From the NCBI GenBank assembly GCA_033060915.1, contig CM065379.1:31019318-31083317 (forward strand): DNA of 64,000 bases, read 5' to 3'. This document shows positions 13,084 through 26,308 of the stretch, one piece after another. The position numbers and the translations under genes were made by a program. How positions within the stretch are numbered: position 1 is the first letter of the stretch; each line of letters starts with the position of its first letter. The DNA comes from Euryodendron excelsum (taxonomy: Eukaryota > Streptophyta > Magnoliopsida > Ericales > Pentaphylacaceae). The notes beneath the pieces were generated by a model. The model saw nothing but the letters and a program-made list of their open reading frames with translations, was not told where the DNA came from and searched no databases.

Positions 13084-14393
13084 CTGAAAGATAAATAAAG
13101 GTACAAGCATAAATATACAATATGTCTGGATCAAGAGAAAGGATTACAGAAAATGAAAACAAAGAAAAGAAGGAATGGCACAAATCCTATTCCCTTCCCC
13201 CAGCAGAGTCTATTCTAGCCAATTCAAAGGTTTCCTAAACTTTCCCCTTTAAAATTTTATTTCCAAAATCAAAATCTCAAAAAGTTTTGTTCAAATTCCA
13301 TTTTCAAGATCTCCTTCCCTTCAAAAGGTTTCTATTTCAAACAAGTTTCAAGGTTTTTCAAGCATTTTTGCAAAAATCATAATCGATTCTCAAAGGTTTA
13401 AACTTTTTCTTCAAAAAGTACTATTTAAAATCAATTCTTAAAGGTTTCATAAAATTTTTCTTTCAAAAGTTTATTTTCAAAATCAATTCTGAGGTTTTTT
13501 AAACTTTTCCTTCAAAAGTTTTATTTAAAGTTCATTTTCAAAGGTTTTTAACCTTTTCCTTCAAAAAGGTTTATTCTAAAGACCCCCTTTGAGTTTTTTG
13601 GGGTCTTCTTTGCCAAAAAGGCCCGATTCTCAAAGGTTTTTAAACTTTTTCCTTCAAAACGTCTTATTCGAAATCAATTCTCAAAGGTTTTCTAAACTTT
13701 TTCCTTTAAAAGTTTATTTTCAAAATCCAACCTCAAAGGTTTTATATCTTTTTCCTTCAAAAGATTTTATCTCAAAATTTTTCTAACTTTTCCCTGATTT
13801 TGAAACATTTTGGCAAAGTCTCGTCTATAAATGGTCACTACAATGCCCAAGACTTGATAATGAAACACAAACTGTGTCACATTTTCAAGGTTTTCAAATT
13901 TTCAAATGCATGTTTTATTTTTCAAAAATTCAGGCGCTTTCAAAATTATTGCAAAACCCTTAAAAATTACTCCAAAGATTTTCTAAAAAAATTCCCATAT
14001 TTCTCTAAATATCAAACTCAAACAATTCCATAAATTTCTTAATTTCTCTATTTTCTAAGCATTTTTCTATTTTTTGAAAAATAAAAAATTCAAAAAATTT
14101 TCAAAAAATCACAAAACTTCATACGATTATTTAACACTTTCTTCTAAAGCACCTAGTGCAAAAAACTAGCAAAGAAACCCAATACCAAGAGTTGTAGGAG
14201 CAAATTCCTAATTCCTGCAGAAACCCTATTTGCATAAACATGAAAAATTACTCAAACTCAATCAAATGAGCATAAAAATGCAGAAACAACGTCACTAAAG
14301 TGTTCAAAGCATGTCAAAACAACAATTTCAACTATTTACTCAACTCAAACAGAGTTTTACATATCAAAATCAACACAAAACAAAAAAACTCAC
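13084..14393 (-). other. PMD-1 first intron
   Basis: A 1.3-kb intron inferred from a donor GTGAGT (14388-14393, minus strand) and an acceptor TTTCAG ending at 13084. PMD-2 has the same donor context and a similar length (37357-38695), and the two introns are alignable in places (for example 14200-14290 with 37480-37560). The body is low-complexity, G-poor on the plus strand, and holds no credible gene. Confidence 0.6.
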
Positions 14394-14642
14394 GTCTTGG
14401 AGTTCTCCAGTGAAATCTTCTTATCCGGCAACAATTTCGGTGAAGGTAACTACTTTCGACAACTCTTTGATGTCCCCTAAACTCACTCCTTCAATGCTTA
14501 AGAGTCCTTCCTTGCAAAAAAACTTGAGAAAAGCTCTCAAACCCTCAAGCCCTGAATAAGGAGGTTGCTACATTCTTATTCTCAGGCCTAGTGCCACTGC
14601 TCCAATGCATTTATAAGCCAAGCGCCACTCCTAGTGGCGCCA
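14394..14642 (-). promoter_or_regulatory. PMD-1 promoter and 5' leader exon
   Basis: Minus strand. TATAAAT at 14609-14616 is preceded by a palindrome with arms GCGCCACT and AGTGGCGC at 14622-14640. The leader ends in CTCCAAGAC at the donor at 14394 and matches the PMD-2 leader at 37287-37356 (shared TTGCCGGA and GAAGATTTC). The palindrome is the one used upstream of LTR TATA boxes on the other strand, suggesting a promoter derived from, or shared with, an LTR. Confidence 0.6.
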
Positions 14643-14843
14643 CAGTAAAATTCTAGCCAGTTTGGCCCTTTTGCCAACCAAAATCCAATTTTAAATGCCC
14701 TTTTCAGCCAATCTACCATTTTTCAAGCTCCAGTCTTTAAAAATTTCCAAATTCCATCCCTATGATCGCCTTGTGGTCAATATAGGACTCTTAATTTATC
14801 GTTTTCTACCTTAAACAAACAAAGATAGAAAAAGAAGGGTAGC
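14643..14843 (+). mobile_element. 3' internal end and polypurine tract of PMD-1 element
   Basis: Sequence just before LTR D. It contains GATCGC-CTT-GTGGTC near 14765, also seen before LTRs I and J3, and a purine run AGATAGAAAAAGAAGGG ending next to the LTR start. The run is the expected plus-strand primer. A hairpin overlapping the tract is recognisable but weaker than in element J. Confidence 0.7.
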
Positions 14844-17800
14844 TGTAAGCACCTCATTTTGCTCGATTGGCAATCTTTAGCCCAACTAGACTCACATTCA
14901 AACCAACACAAACACATTCAAGTCCAAACTAGCTTTCCAGACTCAATCCAGTCAATCAATTGATTCGCGAGCCCACCAGGCCTAATAGAGGTAAAATGAC
15001 CAAAATGCCCTGAGGGTATTGCTCGGTCCAATTTCAATTTGCATGTCTTCCTAAAGACGGTAAGTCCATATTTTAACCTCAATTCTAATCCAGACAAGTC
15101 AAACTCAATTCGGCATGTCTTTGAGAAAGTTAATCCCTCAGACGGTAAGTCCATCTAGTATGACATGTTTATCGAGAAAATCTCTCGAAACTATATGTCC
15201 CTTTAAACCTGTCGATTGGGATGGAACCCAAGTCCTTGAAATGGTAGAGCAATTCACTTCTAGCGCTTGCTAGTAGGCTAATATAGAATGTTCGCTATCC
15301 GTCACGTAGATCAGGAAAGTACCTAAGGCCCCGAGTTGGTAAGACCATTCAGCAGCTTCCCAAGATCAGGCAGTCTCTAGAATGAACACACATCGTCAGA
15401 GTGACGAAAACACTTATAAAAATCACAACCATCAGAGTTGCGGAAACACTTGCAAAGAGGTCGATATTGGGAATTGCCAACAAGCCCCTTATGTCATGGG
15501 ACCGAACACGCCTATTGGTAGTGACACATTTACCAAAGGACGGCATACCTTTGGAAACCAACTCGTCACACACCATTAGAGTGACGAAAACACTCAAAAC
15601 TTGGGTCAAAACCAATGCCTACTAGCCCACTCTGGTGAAAAATGACCAAACTGCCCCTTGGGCCCTTTTAGTATGCTTTTCAGGAAAGTACCTAAGTCCT
15701 CAGAGTGATAAGTCCACACTCAAAACTCGGGTCAACACCAATTCCTGCTAGCCCGTTCTGCTGAAAAATGACCAAGCTGCCCCTTGGGCCCTTCCGGCAT
15801 GCTTTTCGGGAAAGTACCTAAGTTCTCATAGTGATAAGTCCACCCTTCCAAGATTGTCCCAAAGATAATCTAACACGTTCTAGTGTCTTCCAATCACTTC
15901 TAGATCGATTCCGAGAGTATCCGATCAAAATGATCATTTTGCCCCTAGGTTGCCAATCGCCTTCGGGAACCGCATTGACTCTAGGTACTAAACTGGTAAT
16001 CTTTTGAGGATGCTTCTAATAATATTCCTAACCTTCCAATGCCTTTCTGGTTCATTCTGAGTCTATTCTGGTTAAGCCTGGTGCAAAATAATCACTTTAC
16101 CCTAGTGCGCCAGTTGCCTTTTCCAACCACACCAGCTCTGAGTATCAAATCAAAAATTTCTCAAAATATTATCGATAGTGTTTCCAACTGTCAAGCCTTC
16201 TCACAGGTCACTCAGAATCGATCCCGGTGTTTTTTCGATTCAAATGACTATTCTGCCCCTAGTGGGCCGATCACCCTTCTCAACTATTCCGGCACTATTT
16301 CTCAAGCCAGTTACCTCCGAGACACTCTTTCAAGGGTTCTTATCCATCCTTAGCCTTTTAAACCATTCCCGGACTTTTCAAAGTCACCCTTAGTGGAGTC
16401 AAGCTAAAAATTACATGGTAGTTACTAGGAGAGGCGTCCCAATCTTCTACCTTGCATCCCAAGGGTCAAAGATCTTTTTCTTGCCACCTCAAAAGTTTCC
16501 AAAAGGGACTAGTGCCACTAGTAGTGGCGCCAAGGTTAAAAACACACTGACGCCACTATAACAGGCGCTAGTTCATGTTCCAATTGCCTATAAATACAGA
16601 CCTCTCCCTGCATAATAAGGGTCTGTAAACTTAGTCCAAAAATGTTGCCTTACTGAAAACAAGCTTCGAAACCCTAGTTTTCCTAAGTCTTATTCAACCC
16701 CTAGCCTCCCTACACTTCATACACACAAACCTTAGCTTCTATACACTCCATACACTTAAATACAACCCTCTAAGTATCCATTGAAGATCAATTGCTACAT
16801 CTTCAAAGCTCTTAAGGTGAAGCAAGCAAAGCAATCAAAGCAAAATAAAGTGACAAGGTAGGTTTTCAATTTAATTTATACAATTCCCCCTTTCTCTTCT
16901 CTCTTCTCTCTCCTCACCCACTTGGGTTCTTTTCTATTTTAATCCCCCTCTTCTACCTCCTCTTCTTCCATGCTTGAAACAAATGACCTCCGGGTTCATG
17001 GCTAGGAAGAATTGTTGATAGTTACCATACTAGGAGCTTTCTTCAAATTAACCCTCAGACGGTGTAGGTTCGGCCCCCTTGGTTATGTGGTGAAGCCTAA
17101 CCTTGTGTGTTCACGACCCTATTGCATTGTGGTTATCATGTTCATGCATTGTATTCAATACTGCATTCAAAGTTGTTTTCAAACTTGTATCAAAGTTCTT
17201 TTTCAAAACTTACATTCAAAACCTCCTTCTTTCAAACTTGTTTTCAAAACCACAACCTTAAGATAATTCTAGCTATTCTATAGTTAGGGTTGTTTTAGGA
17301 AAGTGTTATATTCAATGTGACCATCAAGGTCGAAATCTTAGGGTCCTTAAATTAATTTTATCAAAATCACAATTCTAAGATGATTCTAGCCATTGCATGA
17401 TTAGGGTTGTTTTAGAAAACTGTTTTATTCAATTTGATCATTATGGTCCATATTTCAAACCCTAGTTGTTGTCAAAATCACAACCCTAGAATGGTTCTAA
17501 TATTTTCATGGTTAGAACTATTTTAGGAAAGTGAGATATTCAAGAGACTAGCAAAAGTCTATAATCAAACCCCTTTCTAAAATTATTTTGCAAATCTACT
17601 TCCTAAAACGTCTTTGTAAAGATTCACTCTCCAAAAACTCTTTATCTTAAAGTCCAAATCAAAACCCCAGGGTCCATGTTTAGGAAACCCTAGTTTTCTC
17701 ACATAAAATCATAGATTTCTATTCACATAAAATCATAGGGTTCCAAAATCCTTTTTCTACATAAAATCATAGATTTCTAAATTCAAGATTTCCAAAACTC

Positions 17801-19138
17801 AAACTTTCCAATTCCATGTCAAATGTTTCAATTTAGAAAACCAAATCAAATCCTCCGATTTTAGAAACAAAATCAAATCATATATTTTAGGAAATAGAGA
17901 TCAAATCATCCTAATTTCAAACTTTCAAACCTTTCCTAATTCCAGACTTTCAAATCTTTTTAAATTCAAAATTTTTCAAATTTAAATCTTTCCAAAATCA
18001 ATTTTTGCCTAATTCAAAACTTTCCTAATATAGAAACTTTCCTAAAATGAAACTTTTCTAATTTGAGACTTTCCTAAAATAGAATTTACTCATTCAAAAC
18101 TCTCTAAAATCAAACCATTTTATTTCAAGTGCATATCTAAATCCTAGGAGGTCAAAATCCTAGTTCAACTCTAACCCTAAATTTAGGAAGCTTCAACTCG
18201 TTTCTAAAAACTCTTTTCTAAAACCAAGATGGTTTTCAAACTTCAATTCAAGTCAAATTGATTTTAAAGTTCAACTTAATCTTCCCAAATCAAGTCCAAG
18301 TTCAATTTCAAATCAAAGTTAAATTTTCAATCATCCATTCAAAGTTAAATTCAAACTATTCTCAAGTTAAATTTTTCAAAGGCCCCAAAGTGTCTTTTCA
18401 AATCAAACAAGACCTCAAAAATGCCTGTTTTCAGTCAAACCCTGAGTTCGAACTACGATTGATCTTATTCCCAACAAAGGGATACGTAGGCAACCCTCAT
18501 GGGTGTGGTCATAACCTTTTTCAAGTTTTCAATTCCCATAACCTCTTTCAAATTTTGAATCCTCACTTCAAATCTATTTTCAAAATCAAATCCTTTTCTT
18601 GCACTTGCATTTCATGCATCATGTAATTCTTTTCAAAGTGGATATAATTGGACCTTTGTTAATCAAAGATTCAAAATGAGTGAACCTAAAGTGATAAGAC
18701 ATGTAAGTACCGTAAGGGCAGGATAGGGTGATAGCCTAATGCATATTCCCTATACGTAACCAATCTCCGAACTTAGAATTACTATTTTTGAAAGACCAAA
18801 AACAGAGTTATTTTAAAAAAAAGGCCTTAAATCTTTCCAAAAGTTGCCAGACAACTTGTTTTCTCCAAAAAAAAAAAAAAACAACCCCCTCCTAAGGAAG
18901 TTTTTCAAAACCTTTCAAAAATTCTAAGCTAATCTTCGGATTGCACTTAGTTTTAGGTGACCTAACTCACTTTAACAAAGTTAGGTGGTGACTCCAAATA
19001 TTTTCTAAAATCCTTTATTCAAATCAGTGCCTAATTCAAACCTAGTCCCACTCGTCCTTCTAGAACGATGAGTTTTAACGAGAGAGTACCGTGTTTTTCT
19101 CACTTATTTTTTCGAGTGCGAAAAATTGGGGCACGACA
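14844..19138 (+). repeat. Tat-like 3' LTR D (4.3 kb)
   Basis: Begins TGTAAGCACCTC after a polypurine tract and ends GGGGCACGACA, so it is the 3' LTR of the PMD-1-bearing element. TATAAATA is at 16589-16596. The CTACG/CGTAG hairpin lies near 18455-18487 and the CCTAACT/AGTTAGG hairpin near 18960-18985. It is followed directly by truncated LTR E, into which the element presumably inserted. Confidence 0.85.
16512..16596 (+). promoter_or_regulatory. LTR D core promoter: palindrome and TATA box
   Basis: Palindrome with arms TGCCACT and AGTGGCG around loop AGT at 16513-16529, a partial second copy near 16548-16570, then TATAAATA at 16589-16596. Confidence 0.65.
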
Positions 19139-21423
19139 CCAGTTCATGCCTAGAAAGACTTATTGAAGGTCACTGTGCTTGGGGCTTTCTTCAAGTTCGA
19201 CCTAAGACGGTGGGGGTTCGATCCTCTTGATTATGTGGTGAAGTCTAACCTTGCATGCTCACGATCGTATTGCATTGTGATTATCATGGTCATGCATTGC
19301 ATTCAAGATTGCATTCAAAGTTGTTTTCAAAATGGCTTTAAAGTTCCCTTTCAAAACTTGCATTCAAAACCTCCTTCTTTCAAACTTGTTTTCAAAATCA
19401 CACTCTTAGGATGATTGTAGCCATTTCATGATTAGGGTTATTTAAGGAAAGTGTTATATTCAATGTGACCATCAAGGTCCAAATATTGGGGTTCAAGCCC
19501 TAAATTTTTTAATTCAAAATCACAATTCTAAGATGATTCTAGCCTTTCCATGGTTAGGGTTGTTTTAGAAAAGTGTTACATTCAATGTGATCATTATGGC
19601 CCATAATTCAAACCCTAGTTATTGTCAAAATCACAACCCTAGAATGATTCTAATCTTTTCATGGTTAGAATTGTTTTAGGAAAGTGAGATATTTAAGAGA
19701 CTTATAAAAGTTCATATTCAAACCTTTTTCTAAAATAATTGTTTTACAATTCTACTTCCTAAATGGTCTTTTCAAATATCTACTTTCCAAAAACTCCTTG
19801 TCTTGAAATCTAAGTCAAAACCTAAGAGTCCATGTTTAGGAAACCTAAGTTTTCTCACATAAAATCATGGCTTTCTATTCACATAAAATCATAGGTTTCC
19901 AAAGACCTTTTTTTTACAAGAAATTATAGATTTCCAAATTCAAGATTTTCAAAACTCAAACTTTCCAAATTCATTGTCAAATCAAATTTTCTCCAAATAG
20001 GAAACAAAATCAAATCCTCTATTTTTGGAAATAAAATCCAATTTTCAACTTTAGGAAATAGAGATCAAATCTTTCCTTATTTCAAACATTTCCAAATGCC
20101 GACTTTCTAAATTTCAAACTTCCAAGTCTTTCCAAATTTTAAATCTTTCCAAGTTCAAATATTTCTTAATTCAAACCTTTCCAAATTCAAATCTTTCCAA
20201 AATCAACTCTTTTCTTAAAAAGGAAACTTTTCTAATTCAAAACTTTCCTACAATGAAACTTTCCTCATTTGAAATTTTCCTAAAACTAAACCTTTCTATT
20301 TCAAGTGCATGTTTTAACCCTACATTACATAGACCCTAGGAGGCCAAAATCCTAGTTCAACCCTAACCCTAGGTTAGGAGGCTTCAACTCTGTTCTAAAA
20401 CTAAAGTCTAAACCAAGTTGGTTTTCAAACTTCAATTCAAGTGAAGATGATTTTAAAGTTCAATCAAACTTTCCAAAACAATTCCAAAGTCCATTTCAAA
20501 ACTAAACTTCAAGTTCAAGTTTTATTACAAAGTCAACTTCAAGCTCAATTTCAAATCAAGGTTCAATTTTTAATCTTCTAATCAAAGTTCAAATCCAACT
20601 CTTTTCAAGTCAAACTTTTCAAAGGTCTCAAAGTGTCATTTCAAATCAAATACGACCTTAAAGTATCTGTTTTCAATAGGACCTCGAGTCCGAACTACAA
20701 CTAACTTAATTCCCAACAAAGAGATATGTAGGTAAGCTTCATGGGTACGGTTACAACCTTTTTTAGGTTTCCAATTTCTAAAATTTCAAGCTTCCAATTT
20801 TCAAAATCTTTTTCAAAATTTCAATTCTTTTTTTCAAAATCTCTCTTCAAGTTCTTTTCATGCACTTACATATTATGCATCATATCATCTCTAAAGTGAT
20901 GATACAAACTTCTTTTCTAAGATTTTTTTCAAAGTGGATATAATTGGACATTGAGTAATTGAAGATTCTAAATGAGTGAACCTAGAGTGAAAAGACATGT
21001 AGGTACTGCAAGGGCGGGATAGGGTGATAGCCTAAGTGCATCTTCCTTATACGTAACTAACCTCCGAACCTAGAATCACTGTTTTCAAATATAAAAAATG
21101 GAGTTATTTTCAAAAGGGGGCCTAAATCTTTTCAAATGTTGCCAAACAACTTGTTTGCTCCAAAAAAAAAAAAAAAAAAAAAAAACCTCTCTTGAGGAAG
21201 TTTTTCAAAACCTTTTCAAAAACCCTAAGTTTAATCTTTGTATTGCACTTAGTTTTAGGTGACCTAACTCACCTTAAAAAAGTTAGGTGGCTATTCCAAA
21301 TCTTTTCCAAAAGCCCTTATTTAAATCAATTTCTAATTCAAACCAAGTCGCACTCGTCTTTATAGGAGGATGAGTTCTAACGAAAGAGTACTGTGTTTTT
21401 CTCACTTATTTTCTCTAGTACAA
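19139..21423 (+). repeat. Tat-like LTR E, truncated at both ends
   Basis: Starts at a point matching LTR D about 100 bases after its TATA-proximal leader (near 16995) and runs through the G-poor tract, the hairpin block and the terminal block. It breaks at about 21423, before the expected GTGCGAAAAAT terminus. Its CTACG hairpin has become CTACA (20695-20699) with TGTAG (20727-20731), a compensated change. A run of about 23 A lies near 21162. Confidence 0.75.
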
Positions 21424-21991
21424 TGGTGTGCGTTCGTTCCAATAATTGCTTAATCTTGAGAAGCTGCTAAATGGTCTTATGGTCTTAGAGCCTTAGGTAC
21501 TTTCCCAATCGACTTGTTGAATAGCAAACATTCTACGTTGGCGGGTTAGCAAACGTCAGAAGTGAACCGCTCTACCATCTCGAGGACTTGGGTTACGTTC
21601 TAGTCGACGAGTGTTAAGGGACTTATCGTTCTAAGGGATTTTGTACTTTCTCAGGAAACGTGCCATGCTAGATAGATTTATCGTCTAAGAGATCAGCTTT
21701 CTCGAAAGATGGGCCAGATTGAGTTTGATTAACTTGGATTGGAATTGAAATTGGAATTTAGGTTGAAATAGGGACTTACCGTCTTTAAGAAGACGTGCCA
21801 ACTAAAAATAAACCAAGCAATGCCTCAAGGGCATTTTGGCCAATTATATTAGGCCTGGTGGGCTCGCAAAGCTATTGATTGACTAAATTGGGTCTGAAAA
21901 GCCGGTCTGGGCTTGAATGTGCCTGTGTCAGTTTAAATGTGAGTTTGGTCGGGCCAAAAATTGTCAAGCAGGCAAAAATAGGGTGCTTACA
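21424..21991 (-). repeat. Tat-like LTR F, U3 end only
   Basis: The minus-strand LTR starts TGTAAGCACCC at 21991 and covers only the first 570 bases of U3, including the GACTTACCGTCTTTAAG minisatellite remnant. It meets LTR E head to head near 21424. The junction lacks any LTR terminus, so it is a rearrangement breakpoint. Confidence 0.7.
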
Positions 21992-22443
21992 AAATTCTTG
22001 TTTGTCACTTCACTGACGAAATACCGTATCACGTTCTTAAGATTTTTCCTCACACCTTTAGGGTTTTTTCTATTTTCTACCCCTGTTCTTGCACTGCTAC
22101 TATTCCTCCATCTTCTTCGATTACAACATATCATATTCTCCATAACAATGGAGTTACAGAATACAAGAAATCAAAATCTCCATAATAATGGAGTTCCTAT
22201 GCTTTAAAAAAATAATTATTACATCTAATTCTATGTCTCCTTAAATCAGAGTTCACAATCTATGAATCATGTAAAAACATAATCACACAACATACATTCA
22301 TGGACCATAAGAACCAGGCAAAACATTACAAAACATAGGTTAGCACAAATCCACGTTCTACCCTAAACATGCATGGAATTGATTTTTTGAGAACATGGTA
22401 GGTATTATATGTACACAGTATAAACTGAGGCTCTTATACCAAT
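21992..22443 (-). mobile_element. Ty1/copia leader with primer-binding site
   Basis: Minus-strand internal start of a copia-type element. The LTR terminus AACA at 22444 is followed by TTGGTATAAGAGCC; TGGTATAAGAG (22431-22441) differs by one base from the common tRNA-iMet site TGGTATCAGAG. The leader is broken at 21991 by LTR F. No gag frame is reached. Confidence 0.75.
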
Positions 22444-23541
22444 TGTTGCGAACTGTGGAATTTCCCACCACCCTGCTATAGTATATATACATAATAAAAA
22501 AATTTTGATCTGATTAGCAGAGACTAATCTATATGATTAGAATCACACCTCTGGTTTGATCCCGAATAGCAGCAACTATGAACTTCGAAATACCTCTTCT
22601 TTGATCTTGAGCAGCAACCAACAGTAACATGAAAGATTCAATTGCTCAAACTCAACCTTTGAATTTCTAATGTATCCCTCGTACACGTCTTACTCCAGAG
22701 AGTATGGGCTCGTAGCTACTAGGATTTTTTTTTCCTTACAAAAACATATATCTCTCAATTATTAGTAAGTGTCACCCTAACTGCTCTTAGAGTGCGTATA
22801 TATAGAGGCTACAGCAAAGACCATATAATTAGTATAACTAGGGCTTCCTACACAAATAACGATTCCTAATCCAATCAGGATTAATCCTTATTTACCTAAA
22901 TTATAATTTATACCACTAATGCATTATAATTGCACTCCTTGTCATACTAGGAATTATATTTCGAGCTCCATATTATTAAATGCTTATTTATCTCTACACG
23001 TTAAGATCACAGATACCCGTCTATTAAATTAAATTACTGATAATTAAATTTAATAGACTTAATTAATTCCTTGAGACATTCCACTTAACTAATTTGATAT
23101 GTCGAATTCATAATCCACCTATAGGGTTTGACATAATCAAAACTTATAAACTTCCTCAAAGGGTATCATCAATCCCTATATCGAGACATGGATTCTATCA
23201 ATAATTAATATTCACCATACACGTAATGTTATTATCCAACTCATTGAGTTTATTGACCCACAAAGAATCTCATTCTTTTGTGAATCAAAACAATAAGCAC
23301 TACATGCACTTGTCTATTTATTATATTAGGATTAAGAGCATAAACAATCATAATAATCATGAGGTATTAATTGTTTTATATAGTCGTTATAAAAATAATT
23401 ACCTTAACACGGTCCTATTTAATACAAACAATGTGTACTAATTTAAGGAGTTGAAACTATATCATTCCCCATAGTCAAGATAGACCTATTAAAATCTTGT
23501 GCTATAGTCCTAATTATGGTGTGTTCAGTTCCATCTAAGAC
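22444..23541 (-). repeat. Ty1/copia 5' LTR, distal part
   Basis: The minus-strand LTR ends GTTCGCAACA at 22444. A TATA-like CTATATATACG is at about 22796-22806, followed by a leader rich in GATCAAA. Base composition differs from the Tat LTRs: AT-rich and not G-depleted. It is split by solo LTR G after the AAGAC at 23537-23541 and resumes at 28097. Confidence 0.75.
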
Positions 23542-24881
23542 TGTCGTGCCTCAGTTTTTGGGTCCAAAGTCCTTTCGGTTCGGAGACAAAAAGCACGGAA
23601 CTCTGTCACTAGAACTCATAATCCTAGAAGGACGAGTGCGACTAGGTTTGATCTTAAAATTGGTTTGACTAAAGGCTTTTTGGAAAAATATGAGTCGCCG
23701 CCTAACTTGATTAAGGTGAGTTAGGGCACCTAAAACTAAGTATTAATCTGAAGATTAAACTTAGGGTTTTTGGAAAAGATTTTGAAAACTCCCTCAAGAG
23801 AGGGTTTTTAAGAAAATAGGTTGTTTGGCGACCTTTGGAAAGATTTAAGCCTTTTTGAAAAATAACTCCATTTTGGTCTTTCGAAAACAGAAATCTGTGG
23901 TTCGGGGGTTGGTTACATGTAGGGAAGATATCCTAAGATCATCACCCTACCCTGCCTTTTCGGTACCTACATGTCTAATCACACTTTGTTCACTCACTAG
24001 AATAGCTAGTTACCATTATCCACTTAATATCCACTTTAGAATTTTGAAAACGGGGTTTAGTCATTACTTTTAAGATGAATGATGCATGATGCAAGTTTTG
24101 GAAGAAGTTTGAAAACATAGGGGTTTTGAAGGGGTTTGAGATAGAGACTTTGAATTGATTGGAATTTTTTAAAAAGGGGATTGGAGTTGAAATAGAAGTT
24201 ATAACCGCACCATTTTAGGTTGCCTAAGTATTTCATTTGGCGAGAATCAGGTCATTCGTAGTTCAGGCAAGAGCCCGATGGAAAACAGGTGCATTAGGGC
24301 CTTTGGAAAGTTTGAAGACACTTTGAGGTCTTTGGAAAAGTTTGAAGACACTTTGTGGTCTTTGGAAAGAGAGAACTTGAGAGTTTTGATTTGAAATCAG
24401 GTGGTGGAGTGCTTTGAAATAGAACTTTGGATCTTTTGAAAGGGGGTTTTGAAATGTATTTGGAATAATTCAAGGGAGTTTTGGAAAGGGTTTGAGATAA
24501 CTCAAGAGAGTTTTGAAAATGTCTTGAAGTCTTGTTTGGAAACTTGGGAGGTAAAATTTCGGAATGCTAAAAAGTTTTCGAAAATGGTTTTTGAATGCGC
24601 CTAGGACTTTGGAATTCTAATATGGACAACCTTAGAGGTTATTCTTGATATATCACCTTCCCTTGGAATCCCTAACCATGAGAAGGATAGGGACACCTTA
24701 GGGTTGTGAATTCTTGAAAGCATTTTCAAATATAGAGTATAAGAGTGTTTGGAAAAGTTGTGGAGTTGGTTTTTGAAATCTCAAAAGTGTAGGAGGTTTT
24801 AGAATAATGGGTTATGAGAATAGTTTTAAATAGGGAGAACCTTTAAAAGGGGTCCATGAGTTGGAATCTTAAAGTATACTA

Positions 24882-25065
24882 ACCTAAGTTGGGTTGGTCT
24901 AAGGTTAGGGGTGACCTAAGGTTAACTAACTCTGGTTAGGTTAACCTAGGGTTAAGGTAACTTTGGGTTAACTAACTTGGGTTTGGTTAACCTAGGGTTG
25001 GACAACTAGGGTCAAGTTAACCTAGGGTTGAGTAACTAGGATCAAGTTAACTTCGAGTTGAATTG
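24882..25065. repeat. GTTAACCTAGGG tandem repeat in LTR G
   Basis: About five imperfect copies of a 35-48 base unit with GGTTAACCTAGGGTTG, in the transcribed part of the LTR. It is absent from the sister LTRs I compared. Confidence 0.6.
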
Positions 25066-26308
25066 GAAGATGGTTTTGACATGTGGTTAATGCATTTTTA
25101 GAAAGAGTTTTGAAAAACAAGTCATCTTATGCAAAGGACTTTAGTTGACAACCTTTTTGAAGATCATTTCCATGAAAATTTGACTCTAGCCAAGAGCGTG
25201 GCTTATATGGTTGGTGTTTAAAGACCATTCCAAAGAAGGCATCCTTATGACCATCGTAACCATTATCTTGACAAGAGTATGGGGTTCAAGAATCAACATG
25301 GTGATGGCAACTTTTGAAAAACCATTATTAACGTAAAGATGGAGATAATGATATTTTTGAAAACCATTTTTGGGAGAAAGTTTTTGAATGCCGTTTATAA
25401 AGGAAACCATTCCAATAAGGTAGGGTTCACATGGCCAAATAAAAGGGAGACCACTCAAGAGAGGGTTCCATAGGGCCATTCCAACCACTAACTTAAGAGA
25501 ATGGAAGCCTTGGAAGTTAGAGAGTGTGAAAAAAACTTTTACGCAAGTTGAAATGCAATGATGCAAAAGTGTGAGTTAGGGGTTAATGGGGGGTTTTCTA
25601 AGGCATGATTTCTAAGGTCTCACCCTAAACTTCAAGGGGCTAACTCTTGGAACCATTTTGACAGGAATGTTGAACTTGAAAATGGCATGGAAATAAGGGT
25701 AATGCAAGCTTTGTAGCACATGGTTAGAAACATGAAAATGAAGCCAAGCACTTAAGACATGATGAAGTTAGCAAAATGCAAGGGGGTCATGAATACATAC
25801 AAGGCTTTTAGGCTACATCACATAATCAAGGGGCCCATAGGCTATACCATCTTAAAGTAGGCTAGTGAGAGATCCCCCTACACGGTGGCTCCCACTAGCT
25901 TTCCTCTAGGCATGAACTAAGAGCCCTCTTGGCTCAAGCATGAAAGAAAAGGGGGTTGAAGATGGGGATTAAAATAGAGAATAACCCAAGTAGGCTAAGA
26001 GGGAAAAGAAAAGAGTGGGGGAAGACAAAAATGTAAAAGAAATACCACCTTTTGCCTTCAATACACCTGTAGACTTCTATAGATGCCTTGACTTGAACTT
26101 GAATGGCTTCAAGTAGGCTTAAGGAGCTGGAAGGTAATGTTTAAGGGTGTATAGGGCTATATAAGTGAAGTGTATGGGTTAGAGGGAGGTGGTATCTAGC
26201 CTAAGTGTTAGAGGACTGGAATGTATGTGGAGATTCAAGGTTCTGGAGCAGTTTCAGCAGTGCTTCGCATCAATTTTCAGTTTTGGAATATGCAAAGGGG
26301 GAGGCCTC

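Noticed and set aside
11455..13183. Intact host MAIN/MAIL-type gene
   Set aside because: Nonsense change after HFVGF, frameshifts, a split by LTR C, and location between polypurine tract and element body.
25186..25566. 126-residue minus-strand frame
   Set aside because: Inside LTR G; no recognisable domain and composition typical of LTR sequence.
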